A DNA stretch of 29,148 nucleotides. It comes from an uncultured Oscillospiraceae bacterium (GTDB lineage Bacteria; Bacillota; Clostridia; Oscillospirales; Oscillospiraceae). Position 1 is the stretch's first letter. Every line of letters starts with the position of its first letter. Location: NCBI GenBank assembly GCA_910587505.1, contig CAJULD010000035.1, forward strand, positions 1 to 29,148, read 5' to 3'. The translations under genes were made by a program, and so were the position numbers. Below the pieces are notes generated by a model, which ran no database searches, had not been told where the DNA came from, and was given only the letters and a program-made list of their open reading frames with translations. Positions 1 to 8,594 of this stretch are shown piece by piece.

Positions 1-84
1 TCTTCTCAAATTTTCCTTGCATCACCTACTTGACTTTATACCATTAGACTTTCCTGTGATGCATTAGACAGAAAAGCAGAAAAA

Positions 85-104
85 GTTGCCGTGGAAACGG
101 CAAC
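85..104 (+). terminator. Stem-loop upstream of the hybrid kinase
   Basis: GTTGCCGT (85-92), loop GGAA, ACGGCAAC (97-104) form a perfect 8-bp stem followed by CTTTCAT. The weak T-tail makes it a possible terminator of a gene to the left of the window. The rest of 1-190 shows no gene. Confidence 0.4.
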
Positions 105-191
105 CTTTCATAAAAATATTTTCCGGGGCCTCCGGCCGGCATGGCAATGGCACCCGCCCCCGAGTAAAAGAAACTTTTTTCCTGCAAAGGG

Positions 192-220
192 ATGACAAAT
201 CACCGGATTTGTGATAAAAT
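192..220 (+). promoter_or_regulatory. Promoter of the hybrid kinase gene
   Basis: ATGACA (192-197), 17-bp spacer, TAAAAT (215-220) match a housekeeping sigma promoter closely. Transcription would start near 227. This excludes the in-frame GTG at 211 as start and supports the ATG at 253. Confidence 0.65.
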
Positions 221-252
221 TTTTCAAAACCGGCGAAAGGAGCACAGCATGT

Positions 253-2427
253 ATGGAAGAAAGGGAGTATTCTGTCGTTGAAAACATTCTGGCTCCTGCC
301 GGACAGAGCCGGTCCGGTTATCCGGACCGGGCGGAGAAGCTTCCGCCGGACTGGGGGCTTGTGGAGCTCATGGAGGAAATGCCGGGAGGCTTTCTGATCT
401 ACCAGGCGGACGCGGAGGAGAAGATCCTGTATGCCAACCGCGGGCTGCTCCGAATTTTCCAGTGCGGGAGCATGGAGGAATTTTTTGCCCTGACCGGCGG
501 CTCCTTCCGGGGAATGGTTCATCCGGAGGACCGGGCGGCGGTGGAGGAAAGCATCTGGCAGCAGATTGCCGCCAGTCAATATGACCTGGACTATGTAGAA
601 TACCGGATACTCCGGAAGGACGGCGCAGTATGCTGGATCGAGGATTACGGACATTTTGTCCACAGCGCCGCCATGGGAGATATATTTTATGTGTTTCTTG
701 CGGACGCAACGGAAAAGAGGGAGCGCCGCCAGGTGGAAAAGAACCGCCTGATCCGGGAAAAGGAGAACAGCGAGCGGGAGCTGCGCCTTCAGGCGGAGGA
801 GTACGGTCGGGAACGGGACTGCATGAGTCAGGAATACCTGCGCCGCATGGAGGTTATCAACGGTCTGGGCGTCAACTATGAATCCATTTTTTATCTGGAT
901 CTGGAAAGGAACAGGATTCTGCCCTACCGGCTCAACCGGCGAACGGAGCGGATCTTTGGCGCGGCGGACCGTGCCGGGGACTATAACGAATGCATCCGGC
1001 AGTATATCCGGGACTGGGTCCATCCGGAGGACCGGGAGCGGGTAAACCGGGAAACCGCTCCCGCCAGCATCCGCTCCCGTCTGGCGCAGGAGCCGTCCTT
1101 CCTCCTCAACTACCGGGTGGTGGAGCAGGGAGAGGAGCAGCATCTCCAGATTCGCTTTGCCAACGTGGGACGGGAGTCGCGGCCCGCCCAGGTGGTCATG
1201 GGCTGCCGGAAGGTGGACGAGGAGCTCCGGCGGGATATGGAGCAGAAGCAGGTTCTGGAGGAGGCGCTGCACAGCGCGGAGTTGTCCATCACCGCAAAAA
1301 ACACCTTCCTTTCCAATATGTCCCACGATATGCGTACCCCCCTGAACGCCATTTTCGGATTTACGGCGCTGGCCCGGAACCGCCTGAACGATCAGGCGGC
1401 GCTGGCGGGATATCTGGACCGGATCGAGGCCAGCAGCCGGCAGCTGCTGGATATGATCGACAAGGTGCTCCGGCTGTCCTGGCTGGATTCCAACGAGGCG
1501 CAGACAGAGGAGAGTCCCTGCCGTCTGGGGGAAATTCTGGAGGAGATCCACGAATTTCTGATGCCGCAGGCCCAGGAGAAGGGCATCGCCTTTTCTCTGG
1601 ACTGCTCTCAGGTGCGCCATGGCGCTGTTTACAGCGACCGGGAGAAGCTGAGTCAGCTGGTGATGTATCTGGCCAACAATGCGGTGACCTATACGCCCCC
1701 CGGCGGCAGCGTCACGATTACCGCCGCGGAGCGGGAGGAGCTGACGCACTCTTTCGCGGTCTATCAGATCACGGTAGAGGATACCGGAATCGGTATCGGG
1801 GAGGACTTTCTCCGTCAGATTTTCGAGCCCTTTACCAGGGAACGGAACACGACGCTCAGCGGGGTTCACGGCGTGGGACTGGGGCTGACCCTCGCCAGAA
1901 GCCTGGCGGATCTTCTGGGCGGAGCCATTGAGGTCAGCAGCGCCGTAGACAGGGGCAGCGCCTTCACCGTTACGCTGCGCCTGCGGATGCAGCCCTCCGC
2001 CGGCGGGGACGCCGGAGCGCAGGAGAAAATGCCGGGCCGGCGGATTCTGCTGGTGGAGGACAATGAGATCAACCTGGAGATTGAGACGGAAATTCTCCAG
2101 AGTCTGGGATTCCGGATTGAGTCCGCCGCCCACGGCGGGATTGCCGTGGAAAAGGTACAAAACAGCCCGCCGGGCCGCTACGATCTGATCCTGATGGACA
2201 TTCAGATGCCGGTTATGGACGGCTGGCAGGCCGCCCGGGCCATTCGGGCTCTGCCGGACCCGGCGCGGTCGGGTATTCCCATCGTGGCGCTGTCGGCCAA
2301 TGTGTTCGACAGCGATATCCGGACCTCTCTGGACGCAGGCATGGACGCTCATCTGGCCAAGCCGGTGGATGTGCCCCGGCTGCTGCGGACCATGGAGGAG
2401 GTCATAGGAAAGCGGGGAAGGCGGTAA
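253..2427 (+). CDS. PAS-domain hybrid sensor histidine kinase
   Basis: A 724-residue hybrid two-component kinase. In order I see a PAS_3-like domain (about residues 30-155, with HPEDR and a YRILRKDG strand), a coiled linker, a second PAS-like domain (about 200-330, again with HPEDRERV), HisKA with the phosphorylated His358 in SNMSHDMRTPLN, a HATPase domain with N box (NNAVTYTP), G1 (DTGIGI) and G2 (GVGLGL), then a receiver with Asp649 in LMDIQMPVMDG and the conserved Lys in AKPVD. There is no signal peptide or membrane helix, so it should sense a cytoplasmic cue. No output domain or separate response regulator lies nearby, so the phosphate must go to a distant partner or the receiver acts on the kinase itself. 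The ATG at 253 follows AAAGGAG and lies downstream of the predicted transcription start; the longer GTG start at 211 does not. Confidence 0.92.
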   Translation: MEEREYSVVENILAPAGQSRSGYPDRAEKLPPDWGLVELMEEMPGGFLIYQADAEEKILYANRGLLRIFQCGSMEEFFALTGGSFRGMVHPEDRAAVEESIWQQIAASQYDLDYVEYRILRKDGAVCWIEDYGHFVHSAAMGDIFYVFLADATEKRERRQVEKNRLIREKENSERELRLQAEEYGRERDCMSQEYLRRMEVINGLGVNYESIFYLDLERNRILPYRLNRRTERIFGAADRAGDYNECIRQYIRDWVHPEDRERVNRETAPASIRSRLAQEPSFLLNYRVVEQGEEQHLQIRFANVGRESRPAQVVMGCRKVDEELRRDMEQKQVLEEALHSAELSITAKNTFLSNMSHDMRTPLNAIFGFTALARNRLNDQAALAGYLDRIEASSRQLLDMIDKVLRLSWLDSNEAQTEESPCRLGEILEEIHEFLMPQAQEKGIAFSLDCSQVRHGAVYSDREKLSQLVMYLANNAVTYTPPGGSVTITAAEREELTHSFAVYQITVEDTGIGIGEDFLRQIFEPFTRERNTTLSGVHGVGLGLTLARSLADLLGGAIEVSSAVDRGSAFTVTLRLRMQPSAGGDAGAQEKMPGRRILLVEDNEINLEIETEILQSLGFRIESAAHGGIAVEKVQNSPPGRYDLILMDIQMPVMDGWQAARAIRALPDPARSGIPIVALSANVFDSDIRTSLDAGMDAHLAKPVDVPRLLRTMEEVIGKRGRR

Positions 2428-2434
2428 TACTGAG

Positions 2435-2471
2435 ATGCGCCCGGCCACACAGCGTGGCCGGGCGCATTTTT
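2435..2471 (+). terminator. Rho-independent terminator of the hybrid kinase
   Basis: A perfect 14-bp stem, ATGCGCCCGGCCAC (2435-2448) and GTGGCCGGGCGCAT (2454-2467) with loop ACAGC, runs into TTTTT. The T-run is on the plus side only, so it mainly serves the kinase gene, although pepF converges here. Confidence 0.9.
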
Positions 2472-2487
2472 CCATCCTGCGACAGGA

Positions 2488-4293
2488 TTATATCAGCTCT
2501 TCTGTGAGGCGGCAGATTTCATCGATATACCTGCCGATGGTCTCGATGGTGTCCAGCAGGGGCCCGTCAGTGGAGATATCCACCCCCGCCATCCGGGCCA
2601 GCTCCAGCGGCGTCTTCGTGCCGCCGGCGGCCAGGACCCGCTTCCAGTCGTCCACGGCCTTATGCCCTTCTGCCTCGATGCGTTTGCAGGCCTGGGTGGC
2701 CACGGTCAGTCCGGCGCTGTAGGTGTAGGAGTACAGGCCCATGTAGTAGTGGGGCTGGCGCATCCAGGTCAGCTCCGCGCCCTCCGTCAGCTCCACGTCG
2801 CCGCCCCAGAATTTCTCCAGCGTCTCCCGCATCAGCCGGTTCAGCGTCTCGGCCTGGACTCCGCCGCCGGCGTCCACGATCCTGTAGACCTCCCGCTGGT
2901 ACGCCGCCTCCAGCAGATGGGTGACGAAATTGTGGTAATAGGTGTTGCTGACCATGTTGCTGAGGACCCAGCGGCGGAAGCGCCTGTCCGGACTGGTCTT
3001 CAGCAGGTAATGGGCCAGCAGCAGCTCGTTCATGGTGGAGGGAGCCTCCACAAAGCAGGCGGAGACAAAGGCGCTGCTGCCAAAGATGGACTGGGCCTCA
3101 TTGCTCAGCCTGCTGTGGCCCGCGTGGCCCAGCTCGTGGGCCAGGGTGAACACGTCGCTCATCTGTCCCTGCCAGGTCAGCAGGATATAGGCATGGCCGT
3201 TGTAAACGTCGCAGCAGAAACCGCCGGTGGATTTGCCATGATTCTGGGCGAAGTCCACCCAGCGCTCCCGGTAGGCGTCGCGGATCATCTCCTGATAATC
3301 CGCCCCCATGACGGCCAGACCCTCCACGATATACTTTTTCGACTCCTCGATGGTCACCGGCGGCACATAGCCCGGGTCCACCGGCAGCTTCAGGTCGGCG
3401 AAGGTCATTTTATCCAGACCGTGGATTTTTTGCAGCAGCCGGGCGTATTTCCGCATATGGGGAGCCAGACGCTCCATGATAAGGTCAATCTGCCGGTCGT
3501 ACATGTCCCGGTCCACCTTCTGCCAGAAGAGAAGGTAGTCGAACACGGACCCGTACCCCCGCTGGTCCGCAATGATCTTTTCCGTCTGCACGCAGGCCTG
3601 GTAGGCGGCGGCGGTGACGTTTCCGTACTCCCGGAGCTTCCCGTAAAACGCTTTGTGCGCCTCCCGTCGGACCCCGGTGCGGGGATCGTACTCATACCTG
3701 TCCTCATAGAGGGAATAGCCCAGAGGATGCTCCTCCCCCTCCGCCCGGAAGGAGGGGAACTTCATATCCGCCAGCTTGGCCATATTGTAAATCTGGTAGG
3801 GAGCGCCCAGCGCCGGATTCAGCGCCGCCAGCACCCGCTCCGTCTCCGGCTGGAGCCGGTAGGGCTTCTGGCGCAGCAGGTCCTCCAGGTAGGGCCGGTT
3901 GGGTCCCTCCTGCGCAGCGGCCGCCCGCAGCAGGGCTTCGTCCTGGGCGATGATTTCGCTTTCAATAAAGGTCAGCCGGCTGTTCATCCGGGCCTCCAGC
4001 CGGGAGAAGGCTTCGTCCCGCTCCTGAAGCGCGGCGTCGCCGTAATCCACGGAGGCGCTCAGATTGCAGTACCGGCCCGCCCGGAATACCAGCTCCATCC
4101 ACGCCCGGTACCTGTCCAGGCACCCCTGAATGGCCTCTGCGGTGGTCAGCCTGCCTTTATAGTCTCTCTCTATTTCCTCTGCCAGCTGCCCGAGCCTCTC
4201 CACGTCCGCGCGCCACTCCTCCTCGCTGTCATAGAGGACCGTCAGATCCCAGGTAAGCTCCGCCGGAACGTCCTTTCTCTGCATCAATTCCAT
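2488..4293 (-). CDS. pepF: Oligoendopeptidase F (M3 metallopeptidase)
   Basis: A 601-residue cytoplasmic zinc peptidase of family M3B that cleaves short peptides, typically 5-20 residues, in peptide recycling. The zinc motif is HELGHAGHS with His386, Glu387 and His390; the third ligand is probably the Glu in CFVEAPSTMNE shortly after. The N-terminus MELMQRKDVPAELTWDL and the total length fit PepF, and there is no signal peptide. I chose the ATG at 4293: it follows GGACAGGAG at good spacing, and the promoter -10 overlaps the upstream in-frame ATG at 4338. The gene stands alone on the minus strand and converges with the hybrid kinase. Confidence 0.95.
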   Translation of the reverse strand: MELMQRKDVPAELTWDLTVLYDSEEEWRADVERLGQLAEEIERDYKGRLTTAEAIQGCLDRYRAWMELVFRAGRYCNLSASVDYGDAALQERDEAFSRLEARMNSRLTFIESEIIAQDEALLRAAAAQEGPNRPYLEDLLRQKPYRLQPETERVLAALNPALGAPYQIYNMAKLADMKFPSFRAEGEEHPLGYSLYEDRYEYDPRTGVRREAHKAFYGKLREYGNVTAAAYQACVQTEKIIADQRGYGSVFDYLLFWQKVDRDMYDRQIDLIMERLAPHMRKYARLLQKIHGLDKMTFADLKLPVDPGYVPPVTIEESKKYIVEGLAVMGADYQEMIRDAYRERWVDFAQNHGKSTGGFCCDVYNGHAYILLTWQGQMSDVFTLAHELGHAGHSRLSNEAQSIFGSSAFVSACFVEAPSTMNELLLAHYLLKTSPDRRFRRWVLSNMVSNTYYHNFVTHLLEAAYQREVYRIVDAGGGVQAETLNRLMRETLEKFWGGDVELTEGAELTWMRQPHYYMGLYSYTYSAGLTVATQACKRIEAEGHKAVDDWKRVLAAGGTKTPLELARMAGVDISTDGPLLDTIETIGRYIDEICRLTEELI

Positions 4294-4336
4294 GGTTTTT
4301 CGCTCCTGTCCTGATATTTTCCGGGTAATCTCTGCC

Positions 4337-4366
4337 ATTTTACCACGGGGGGCTCCGGTTTGTCAA
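4337..4366 (-). promoter_or_regulatory. Promoter of pepF
   Basis: Read on the minus strand: TTGACA (4366-4361), 18-bp spacer, TAAAAT (4342-4337). The -10 overlaps the upstream ATG at 4338, so translation from that ATG is unlikely. Confidence 0.7.
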
Positions 4367-4409
4367 ATTTTGCCCCCTGCCGGAGCAGGAGACCCCGAAA
4401 AAAGGGTCC

Positions 4410-4424
4410 GGGGCCAAAGGCCCC
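4410..4424. repeat. Short GC-rich hairpin between pepF and the thioesterase
   Basis: GGGGCC AAA GGCCCC (4410-4424) lies in a GC-rich stretch with A-runs (4367-4470) between divergent promoters. No gene is supported there, and the role of the hairpin is unclear. Confidence 0.3.
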
Positions 4425-4477
4425 TGAGAAACGGCGGGGCCCGCAGGGCCGAAAAAAAGAGCCGCGCAATTTCCTCT

Positions 4478-4506
4478 TTGACATCTCCCGCCATTGAGAG
4501 TACAAT
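4478..4506 (+). promoter_or_regulatory. Strong promoter of the thioesterase-M18-GH13 operon
   Basis: TTGACA (4478-4483), exactly 17 bp, TACAAT (4501-4506). Predicted transcription starts near 4513, downstream of the only ATG (4505) that could open the thioesterase frame ahead of its domain. Confidence 0.8.
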
Positions 4507-5278
4507 GAGAGGACAACCTTGGAAAACAGGAGGGATATCTACGCCTCATTTTATCTATGAAACCGCCGTGGCCTATTCCGACGTGGGGCCGGACCAGCGG
4601 CTGACCCATCAGGGGCTGCTGCGGATTTTGCAGGAGGCCGCCTCCGTGGCATCCGACGAGGTGGGCTTCGGTCTGAAGGACATCCCCCGCAACGGGGTCC
4701 ACTGGATTCTCTCCGGCTGGAGGCTGGAGCTGAAAAGCCGCCCGTACTGGCGGACGGACCTGCGGGTGGAGACATGGCCCAGAGCGCTGGAGGGATTTGC
4801 GTCGGACCGCAGCTTCCTGGTTTTTGCCGGAGAGGAGCCGGTCGCCCGGGCCGACAGCCGCTGGATTCTGGTCAGCGCCGGTACGGGCCGGCCCGTACGG
4901 GTTACGGACGCCGTCCGGGACGCCTACCGGTCCCATATGGACGGGCTGGAGCTTTTTGACGGGAAACCGATCCCCCACAACGGCGGTACGCCGGAGGGGA
5001 CGCCCGTAGCCTTTGAGACCACGGTGGGCCGCCGGGACATCGACACCAACCATCATGTGAATAATCTTCACTATCTGGATTACGCTGTGGAGGCGCTGCC
5101 GGAGGAGGTCTATCAGTCCCTGCCCGCCACGGTGGAGGTCGCCTTCCGCCGTCAGATCCTGCTGGGTACTCCCATCCGCTGCCTGTACTCCCTGACGGAG
5201 GACGGAAAGCACCAGGTGGAGATCCAGAGTGAAACCGATGAAAAAGCAGTCCACCACGCCTTTGTGTGGTTCTATTGA
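4505..5278 (+). CDS. Acyl-ACP thioesterase
   Basis: A double-hotdog thioesterase of the plant FatA/FatB-like bacterial family, which releases fatty acids from acyl-carrier protein. The first hotdog opens with HFIYETAVAYSDVGPDQRLT and includes LLRILQEAA. The second carries the DIDTNHHVNNLHYLDYA motif with the family's Asn/His active-site residues. I give the longest ATG frame (257 aa), but that start is doubtful: the ATG at 4505 lies inside the -10 box, while a very good AGGAGGG (4528-4534) sits 6 nt before an ACG at 4541. Starting there gives PHFIYETAV and 245 residues, just where the domain begins. First gene of a three-gene operon; the M18 gene starts 22 nt after its stop. Confidence 0.9.
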   Translation: MRGQPWKTGGISTPHFIYETAVAYSDVGPDQRLTHQGLLRILQEAASVASDEVGFGLKDIPRNGVHWILSGWRLELKSRPYWRTDLRVETWPRALEGFASDRSFLVFAGEEPVARADSRWILVSAGTGRPVRVTDAVRDAYRSHMDGLELFDGKPIPHNGGTPEGTPVAFETTVGRRDIDTNHHVNNLHYLDYAVEALPEEVYQSLPATVEVAFRRQILLGTPIRCLYSLTEDGKHQVEIQSETDEKAVHHAFVWFY

Positions 5279-5300
5279 GAAAAAGGAGAATAAACCGGAG

Positions 5301-6575
5301 ATGAGTGATCTTCTGAAATTTCTGGACCGCAGCCCCAGCCGCTATCACGCGGTGGCGAACCTCTGCGGAGAACTGGAGGCCGCGGGGTATACGCGCCTGA
5401 CGGAGGGGAGAACCCGGCCCGTGGCCCCGGGCGGCAGATACTATGTTACCCGCGGCGGCTCGGCGCTGCTGGCCTTCCGGATTCCCCGCCGGGATTTTAC
5501 CGGCTTCATGATTTCCGCCAGCCATTCCGACGCTCCCACCTTCCGGATCAGGGAAAATGCGGAGCTTTCCGGGCCTGAGGATTATGTGCGCCTGAATACG
5601 GAGCGCTACGGCGGGATGCTGTGCGCGCCCTGGCTGGACCGGCCCCTGACCGTGGCGGGCCGGGTGCTGGCGCAGTGCGGGGATGCCATAGAGACCAGGC
5701 TGGTCTATGTGGATAAGGAGCTGCTGATGATTCCCAATGTGGCGATTCATATGAACCGCAGCGCCAACGAGGGCTTTAAGTACGACCCCAAATGCGACAT
5801 GGTTCCCCTGATGGGCATGGGACTGGAGAAGGGCGCCTTCCGGCGGGAAATCGCCTGCGCCGCCGGGTGCGCCCCGGAGGATATTCTGGGGACGGACCTG
5901 TACCTCTGCCTGCGGCAGAAGGGAGTGGTCTGGGGGGCGGAGAATCAGTTTGTTTCCGCGCCCCGGCTGGACGACCTCCAGTGCGCCTGGGGCTGCTTCC
6001 GGGGCTTCATGGCGGCGCAGGACAGCGCCAGCGTCCCCGTTTACGCCCTGCTGGACAACGAGGAGACCGGCAGCAACACCAGACAGGGGGCCGCGGGCAC
6101 CTTCCTCATCGACTGGCTCTACCGCATCTGCGACGGCGTGGAGCGGGAGCGGCTGCCCGCCGTTGCCAACAGCTTTCTGGTCAGCGCCGACAACACCCAC
6201 GCCGTCCACCCCAACCACCCGGAGTACGCCGACGCCACTCACCGTCCCCGGATGAACGGCGGCGTGGTCCTCAAGCACGGCATCCGCTATGCCACTGACG
6301 GGGCGTCTCAGGCGGTATTTGCCGCCCTGTGTGAGAAGGCGGGCGTGCCGGTGCAGCACTACGCCAACCGCGCCGATCTGCCCGGCGGCGGCACCCTGGG
6401 GCTGATCGCCACCGCCCATGTGCCGGCCCATACGGTGGATATCGGTCTGGCCCAGCTGGCCATGCACTCCTGCTATGAGACGGCGGGGGTGCAGGATACG
6501 GAATATCTTATCCGGGCCATGACGGCCTTTTACGGCGCGTCCTTCCGGGAGGAAAACGGGCGGTTTACCCTGTAG
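5301..6575 (+). CDS. M18 family aminopeptidase
   Basis: A 424-residue cytoplasmic metallo-aminopeptidase of family M18 (aspartyl aminopeptidase type), which removes N-terminal, often acidic, residues from peptides. Visible motifs are SASHSDAPTF with the metal ligand His75 and Asp77, LLDNEETGS with Glu254/Glu255, SADNTHAVHP, and the C-terminal LAQLAMHSCYE with the last metal-binding His. I chose the ATG at 5301 (MSDLLKFLDRSPSRYHAV), which follows AAGGAG and matches the usual family N-terminus; upstream in-frame codons would overlap the thioesterase. Its length is normal. It sits 22 nt from the thioesterase and 22 nt from the next gene, so it is co-transcribed, though the functional link to either is not obvious. 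Confidence 0.93.
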   Translation: MSDLLKFLDRSPSRYHAVANLCGELEAAGYTRLTEGRTRPVAPGGRYYVTRGGSALLAFRIPRRDFTGFMISASHSDAPTFRIRENAELSGPEDYVRLNTERYGGMLCAPWLDRPLTVAGRVLAQCGDAIETRLVYVDKELLMIPNVAIHMNRSANEGFKYDPKCDMVPLMGMGLEKGAFRREIACAAGCAPEDILGTDLYLCLRQKGVVWGAENQFVSAPRLDDLQCAWGCFRGFMAAQDSASVPVYALLDNEETGSNTRQGAAGTFLIDWLYRICDGVERERLPAVANSFLVSADNTHAVHPNHPEYADATHRPRMNGGVVLKHGIRYATDGASQAVFAALCEKAGVPVQHYANRADLPGGGTLGLIATAHVPAHTVDIGLAQLAMHSCYETAGVQDTEYLIRAMTAFYGASFREENGRFTL

Positions 6576-6597
6576 TAAGAGAAAGGATGATTCTATT

Positions 6598-7908
6598 ATG
6601 TGGTTTGACGAAGCGGTCATTTATCAGATCTACCCTCTGGGCCTGTGCGGCGCGCCGGAATATAACGACGGCGCTGCGTCTCACCGTATCCTCCGGGTGC
6701 TGGACTGGATCGACCATATCAGGGCGGTCGGGGCGGATACGATCCTTTTCAACCCTGTTTTCGACAGTGACAAACATGGCTACGACACCCGGGACTATTT
6801 CCACATCGACTGCCGTCTGGGCACGGACGAGGACTTCCAAACGGTCTGCGACGCCCTTCACGCCGCCGGATTGCGGGTGATGCTGGACGGCGTGTTCAAC
6901 CACGTGGGCCGGGGATTCCAGGCCTTCCGGGACGTACAGGAGAAGCGCTGGGACAGCCCCTTTAAGGACTGGTTCCATATCGACTTCAACGGCAACACCG
7001 GCTACAACGACGGCTTCTGGTACGAGGCCTGGGAGGGCCACTATGAGCTGGTGAAGCTGAACCTGAGCAACCCGGACGTGGTGCGCTGCCAGTTTGACGC
7101 CATCCGCTCCTGGGTGGAGCGGTTTGACATCGACGGGCTGCGGCTGGACGTGGCCTACTGCCTGAGTCCGGACTACCTGCGGCAGCTGCGGGAGTTCACA
7201 GGCGGCCTCAAGCCGGACTTCGTCCTCATGGGGGAGACCCTCCACGGGGACTACAACCGCTGGATGAACGACAACGCCTGCCACTCGGTGACCAACTACG
7301 AGTGCTACAAGGGTCTGTGGTCCAGCTTCAACTCCATGAATCTCTTTGAAATCGGCCACTCCCTGGCCCGGCAGTTCGGGCCGGAAAACTGGACCCTCTA
7401 CAGAGGGAAGCACCTGCTCGGCTTCCTGGACAATCACGACGTGGAGCGCATCGCCAGCATGCTGACCAATAAGGAGCACCTCCGCCCCGCCTACGGCATT
7501 CTCTTCGGAATGCCGGGAGTCCCGGCGGTGTACTACGGCAGCGAGTGGGGCATGGAGGGGAAGAAGAGCCAGGGCGACGCCGCCCTGCGCCCCGCCGTGG
7601 AAAAGCCGGAGAGCAATGAACTGACAGAGTTCATCGCCCGGCTCTCCGCCGCACACAGGGGCAGCAGGGCCCTGTGCTGTGGCTCCTACCGGAACGTGGT
7701 GCTGACCAACAGGCAGATCATCTTTGAGCGCTCCTGCGACGGCGAGCGGGTGCTGGTGGCGGTCAACGCCGATGGCGCGCCCTACACCGCCCATTTTGAC
7801 GCGGGATGCGGCATGGCGCAGGATCTGGTCACCGGGGAGAATCACGATTTCGGCGGCGGCAGCCTTTTGCCGCCCTACAGCGTGCAGTACTGGAGGATGG
7901 AGCGGTAA
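6598..7908 (+). CDS. GH13 alpha-amylase-family glycosidase, cytoplasmic
   Basis: A 436-residue (beta/alpha)8-barrel enzyme of glycoside hydrolase family 13, probably acting on malto-oligosaccharides taken into the cell. The conserved regions are DGVFNHVGRGF (region I), GLRLDVAY with nucleophile Asp184, LMGETLHG with acid/base Glu213, and FLDNHDVERI with the transition-state Asp281. No signal peptide is present. The N-terminal CBM34 domain of neopullulanases and cyclomaltodextrinases is missing, and the C-terminal beta domain is short. The start ATG follows GAAAGGATG. It is the last gene of the operon led by the thioesterase. Exact substrate specificity cannot be read from the sequence. Confidence 0.9.
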   Translation: MWFDEAVIYQIYPLGLCGAPEYNDGAASHRILRVLDWIDHIRAVGADTILFNPVFDSDKHGYDTRDYFHIDCRLGTDEDFQTVCDALHAAGLRVMLDGVFNHVGRGFQAFRDVQEKRWDSPFKDWFHIDFNGNTGYNDGFWYEAWEGHYELVKLNLSNPDVVRCQFDAIRSWVERFDIDGLRLDVAYCLSPDYLRQLREFTGGLKPDFVLMGETLHGDYNRWMNDNACHSVTNYECYKGLWSSFNSMNLFEIGHSLARQFGPENWTLYRGKHLLGFLDNHDVERIASMLTNKEHLRPAYGILFGMPGVPAVYYGSEWGMEGKKSQGDAALRPAVEKPESNELTEFIARLSAAHRGSRALCCGSYRNVVLTNRQIIFERSCDGERVLVAVNADGAPYTAHFDAGCGMAQDLVTGENHDFGGGSLLPPYSVQYWRMER

Positions 7909-8445
7909 TCTTCGCGCGCTCCGCGCGCGAACGGTGGATTCTTCTCGAATCGGCCCGGGGCTTACGCAGCCCCGGACCCCACGCCTGCTTTTGGCGCAAG
8001 CCAAAAGCAGGCAAAAACGCGCTTAAACCTGCGGTTTAAGAATCCCTTCCCGGGACCGCCTGTCCGGCGGTCTGCCTCGGCGAGGGGGTTGCGGACTGTG
8101 TTGCAAACGGTCTGCCGTCAGCCTCCGAATGTCAGTTCCTTCGGGCATCTGATCCATGCCCTGGTGGTTGACCGACTCCGGCTGTCGCCCTGTTAAAGGG
8201 GTAGAGTCTGCTATGGGGAGTGTCTGACGGAAGTGCCCCGGGAGTTCCCGAAGCGGACGGCAGGGTCTACCGATCCGCACACTGAAGTGGGCGCTTCGCC
8301 CGGTAAGCGGACGGTAAAACGGCAGACCAGACAGACCGGGCCTCGGGCGCAAAAAACAATAGCCCCCGTAATGCCAGGGATTCTCAAGGGACGGAACGTC
8401 CCTTGAGGGTACTTTTGGTTCTTTTCCCACAAGGGAAAAGAACGT
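7909..8445. repeat. Hairpin-rich intergenic island
   Basis: About 540 bp with no credible gene but a series of perfect inverted repeats: TTCGCGCGC/GCGCGCGAA (7911-7931), CCGGGGCT/AGCCCCGG (7955-7975), a 13-bp stem with GCAA loop (7983-8012), CTTAAACC/GGTTTAAG (8022-8040), GACCGCC/GGCGGTC (8054-8072), GGGCG/CGCCC (near 8289-8301), an 11-bp stem CTCAAGGGACG (8383-8407) and an 11-bp stem GTTCTTTTCCC with ACAA loop (8418-8443). GGTCTGCCGT (8109-8118) can also pair with ACGGCAGACC (8319-8328), and AAGCGGACGG occurs twice (8251, 8305). The middle part lacks strong local stems. It could be an intergenic repeat, a non-coding RNA or decayed sequence. Confidence 0.6.
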
Positions 8446-8486
8446 CCCCCGCTGGTTCATTTCACCACGAAAGAAAGGAGAAATGT

Positions 8487-8543
8487 ATGTTTAAATTTTA
8501 TGAATCGGTGTCTGTGGAAATCCGGGAGGTTTCCGCAGAATAA
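8487..8543 (+). CDS. Possible 18-residue leader or small protein
   Basis: ATG at 8487 opens MFKFYESVSVEIREVSAE and stops at 8541-8543. It has a good AAAGGAG (8474-8480) with 6-nt spacing, as good as the site of the next gene, which starts 51 nt later. Its stop codon lies in the loop of a stem formed by GGGAGGTTT+CCGC (8524-8536) and GCGG+AAGCCTCCC (8545-8559). It may be a leader peptide controlling the RNHCP gene, a true small protein, or chance. Confidence 0.35.
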   Translation: MFKFYESVSVEIREVSAE

Positions 8544-8559
8544 AGCGGCGAAGCCTCCC
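8524..8559 (+). promoter_or_regulatory. Stem-loop ahead of the RNHCP gene
   Basis: GGGAGGTTT-CCGC (8524-8536) pairs with GCGG-(CG bulge)-AAGCCTCCC (8545-8559), with one G-T pair and an 8-nt loop. It overlaps the end of the mini-ORF and lies 25 nt upstream of the AGGAGG of the next gene, so translation of the mini-ORF would melt it. Confidence 0.4.
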
Positions 8560-8594
8560 GTATGTGTATTCTGTGACATACCAGGAGGATCTTT

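Noticed and set aside
211..252. GTG start extending the hybrid kinase by 14 residues
   Set aside because: It lies upstream of the transcription start predicted from the -35/-10 at 192-220, while ATG 253 has a proper ribosome site.
64..2475. A long open frame on the minus strand opposite the hybrid kinase
   Set aside because: It is antisense to a gene with complete kinase and receiver motifs, has no recognisable domain or ribosome site, and is typical of GC-rich codon shadows. The same holds for the long antisense frames at 2662-4314, 4902-6620, 6565-8004, 12623-14698, 15263-16990, 17124-18305 and 24624-26273.
8023..8460. A 145-codon minus-strand frame across the hairpin island
   Set aside because: Its ATG has no Shine-Dalgarno, the product is rich in Pro/Arg with no domain, and the frame simply reads through perfect inverted repeats.
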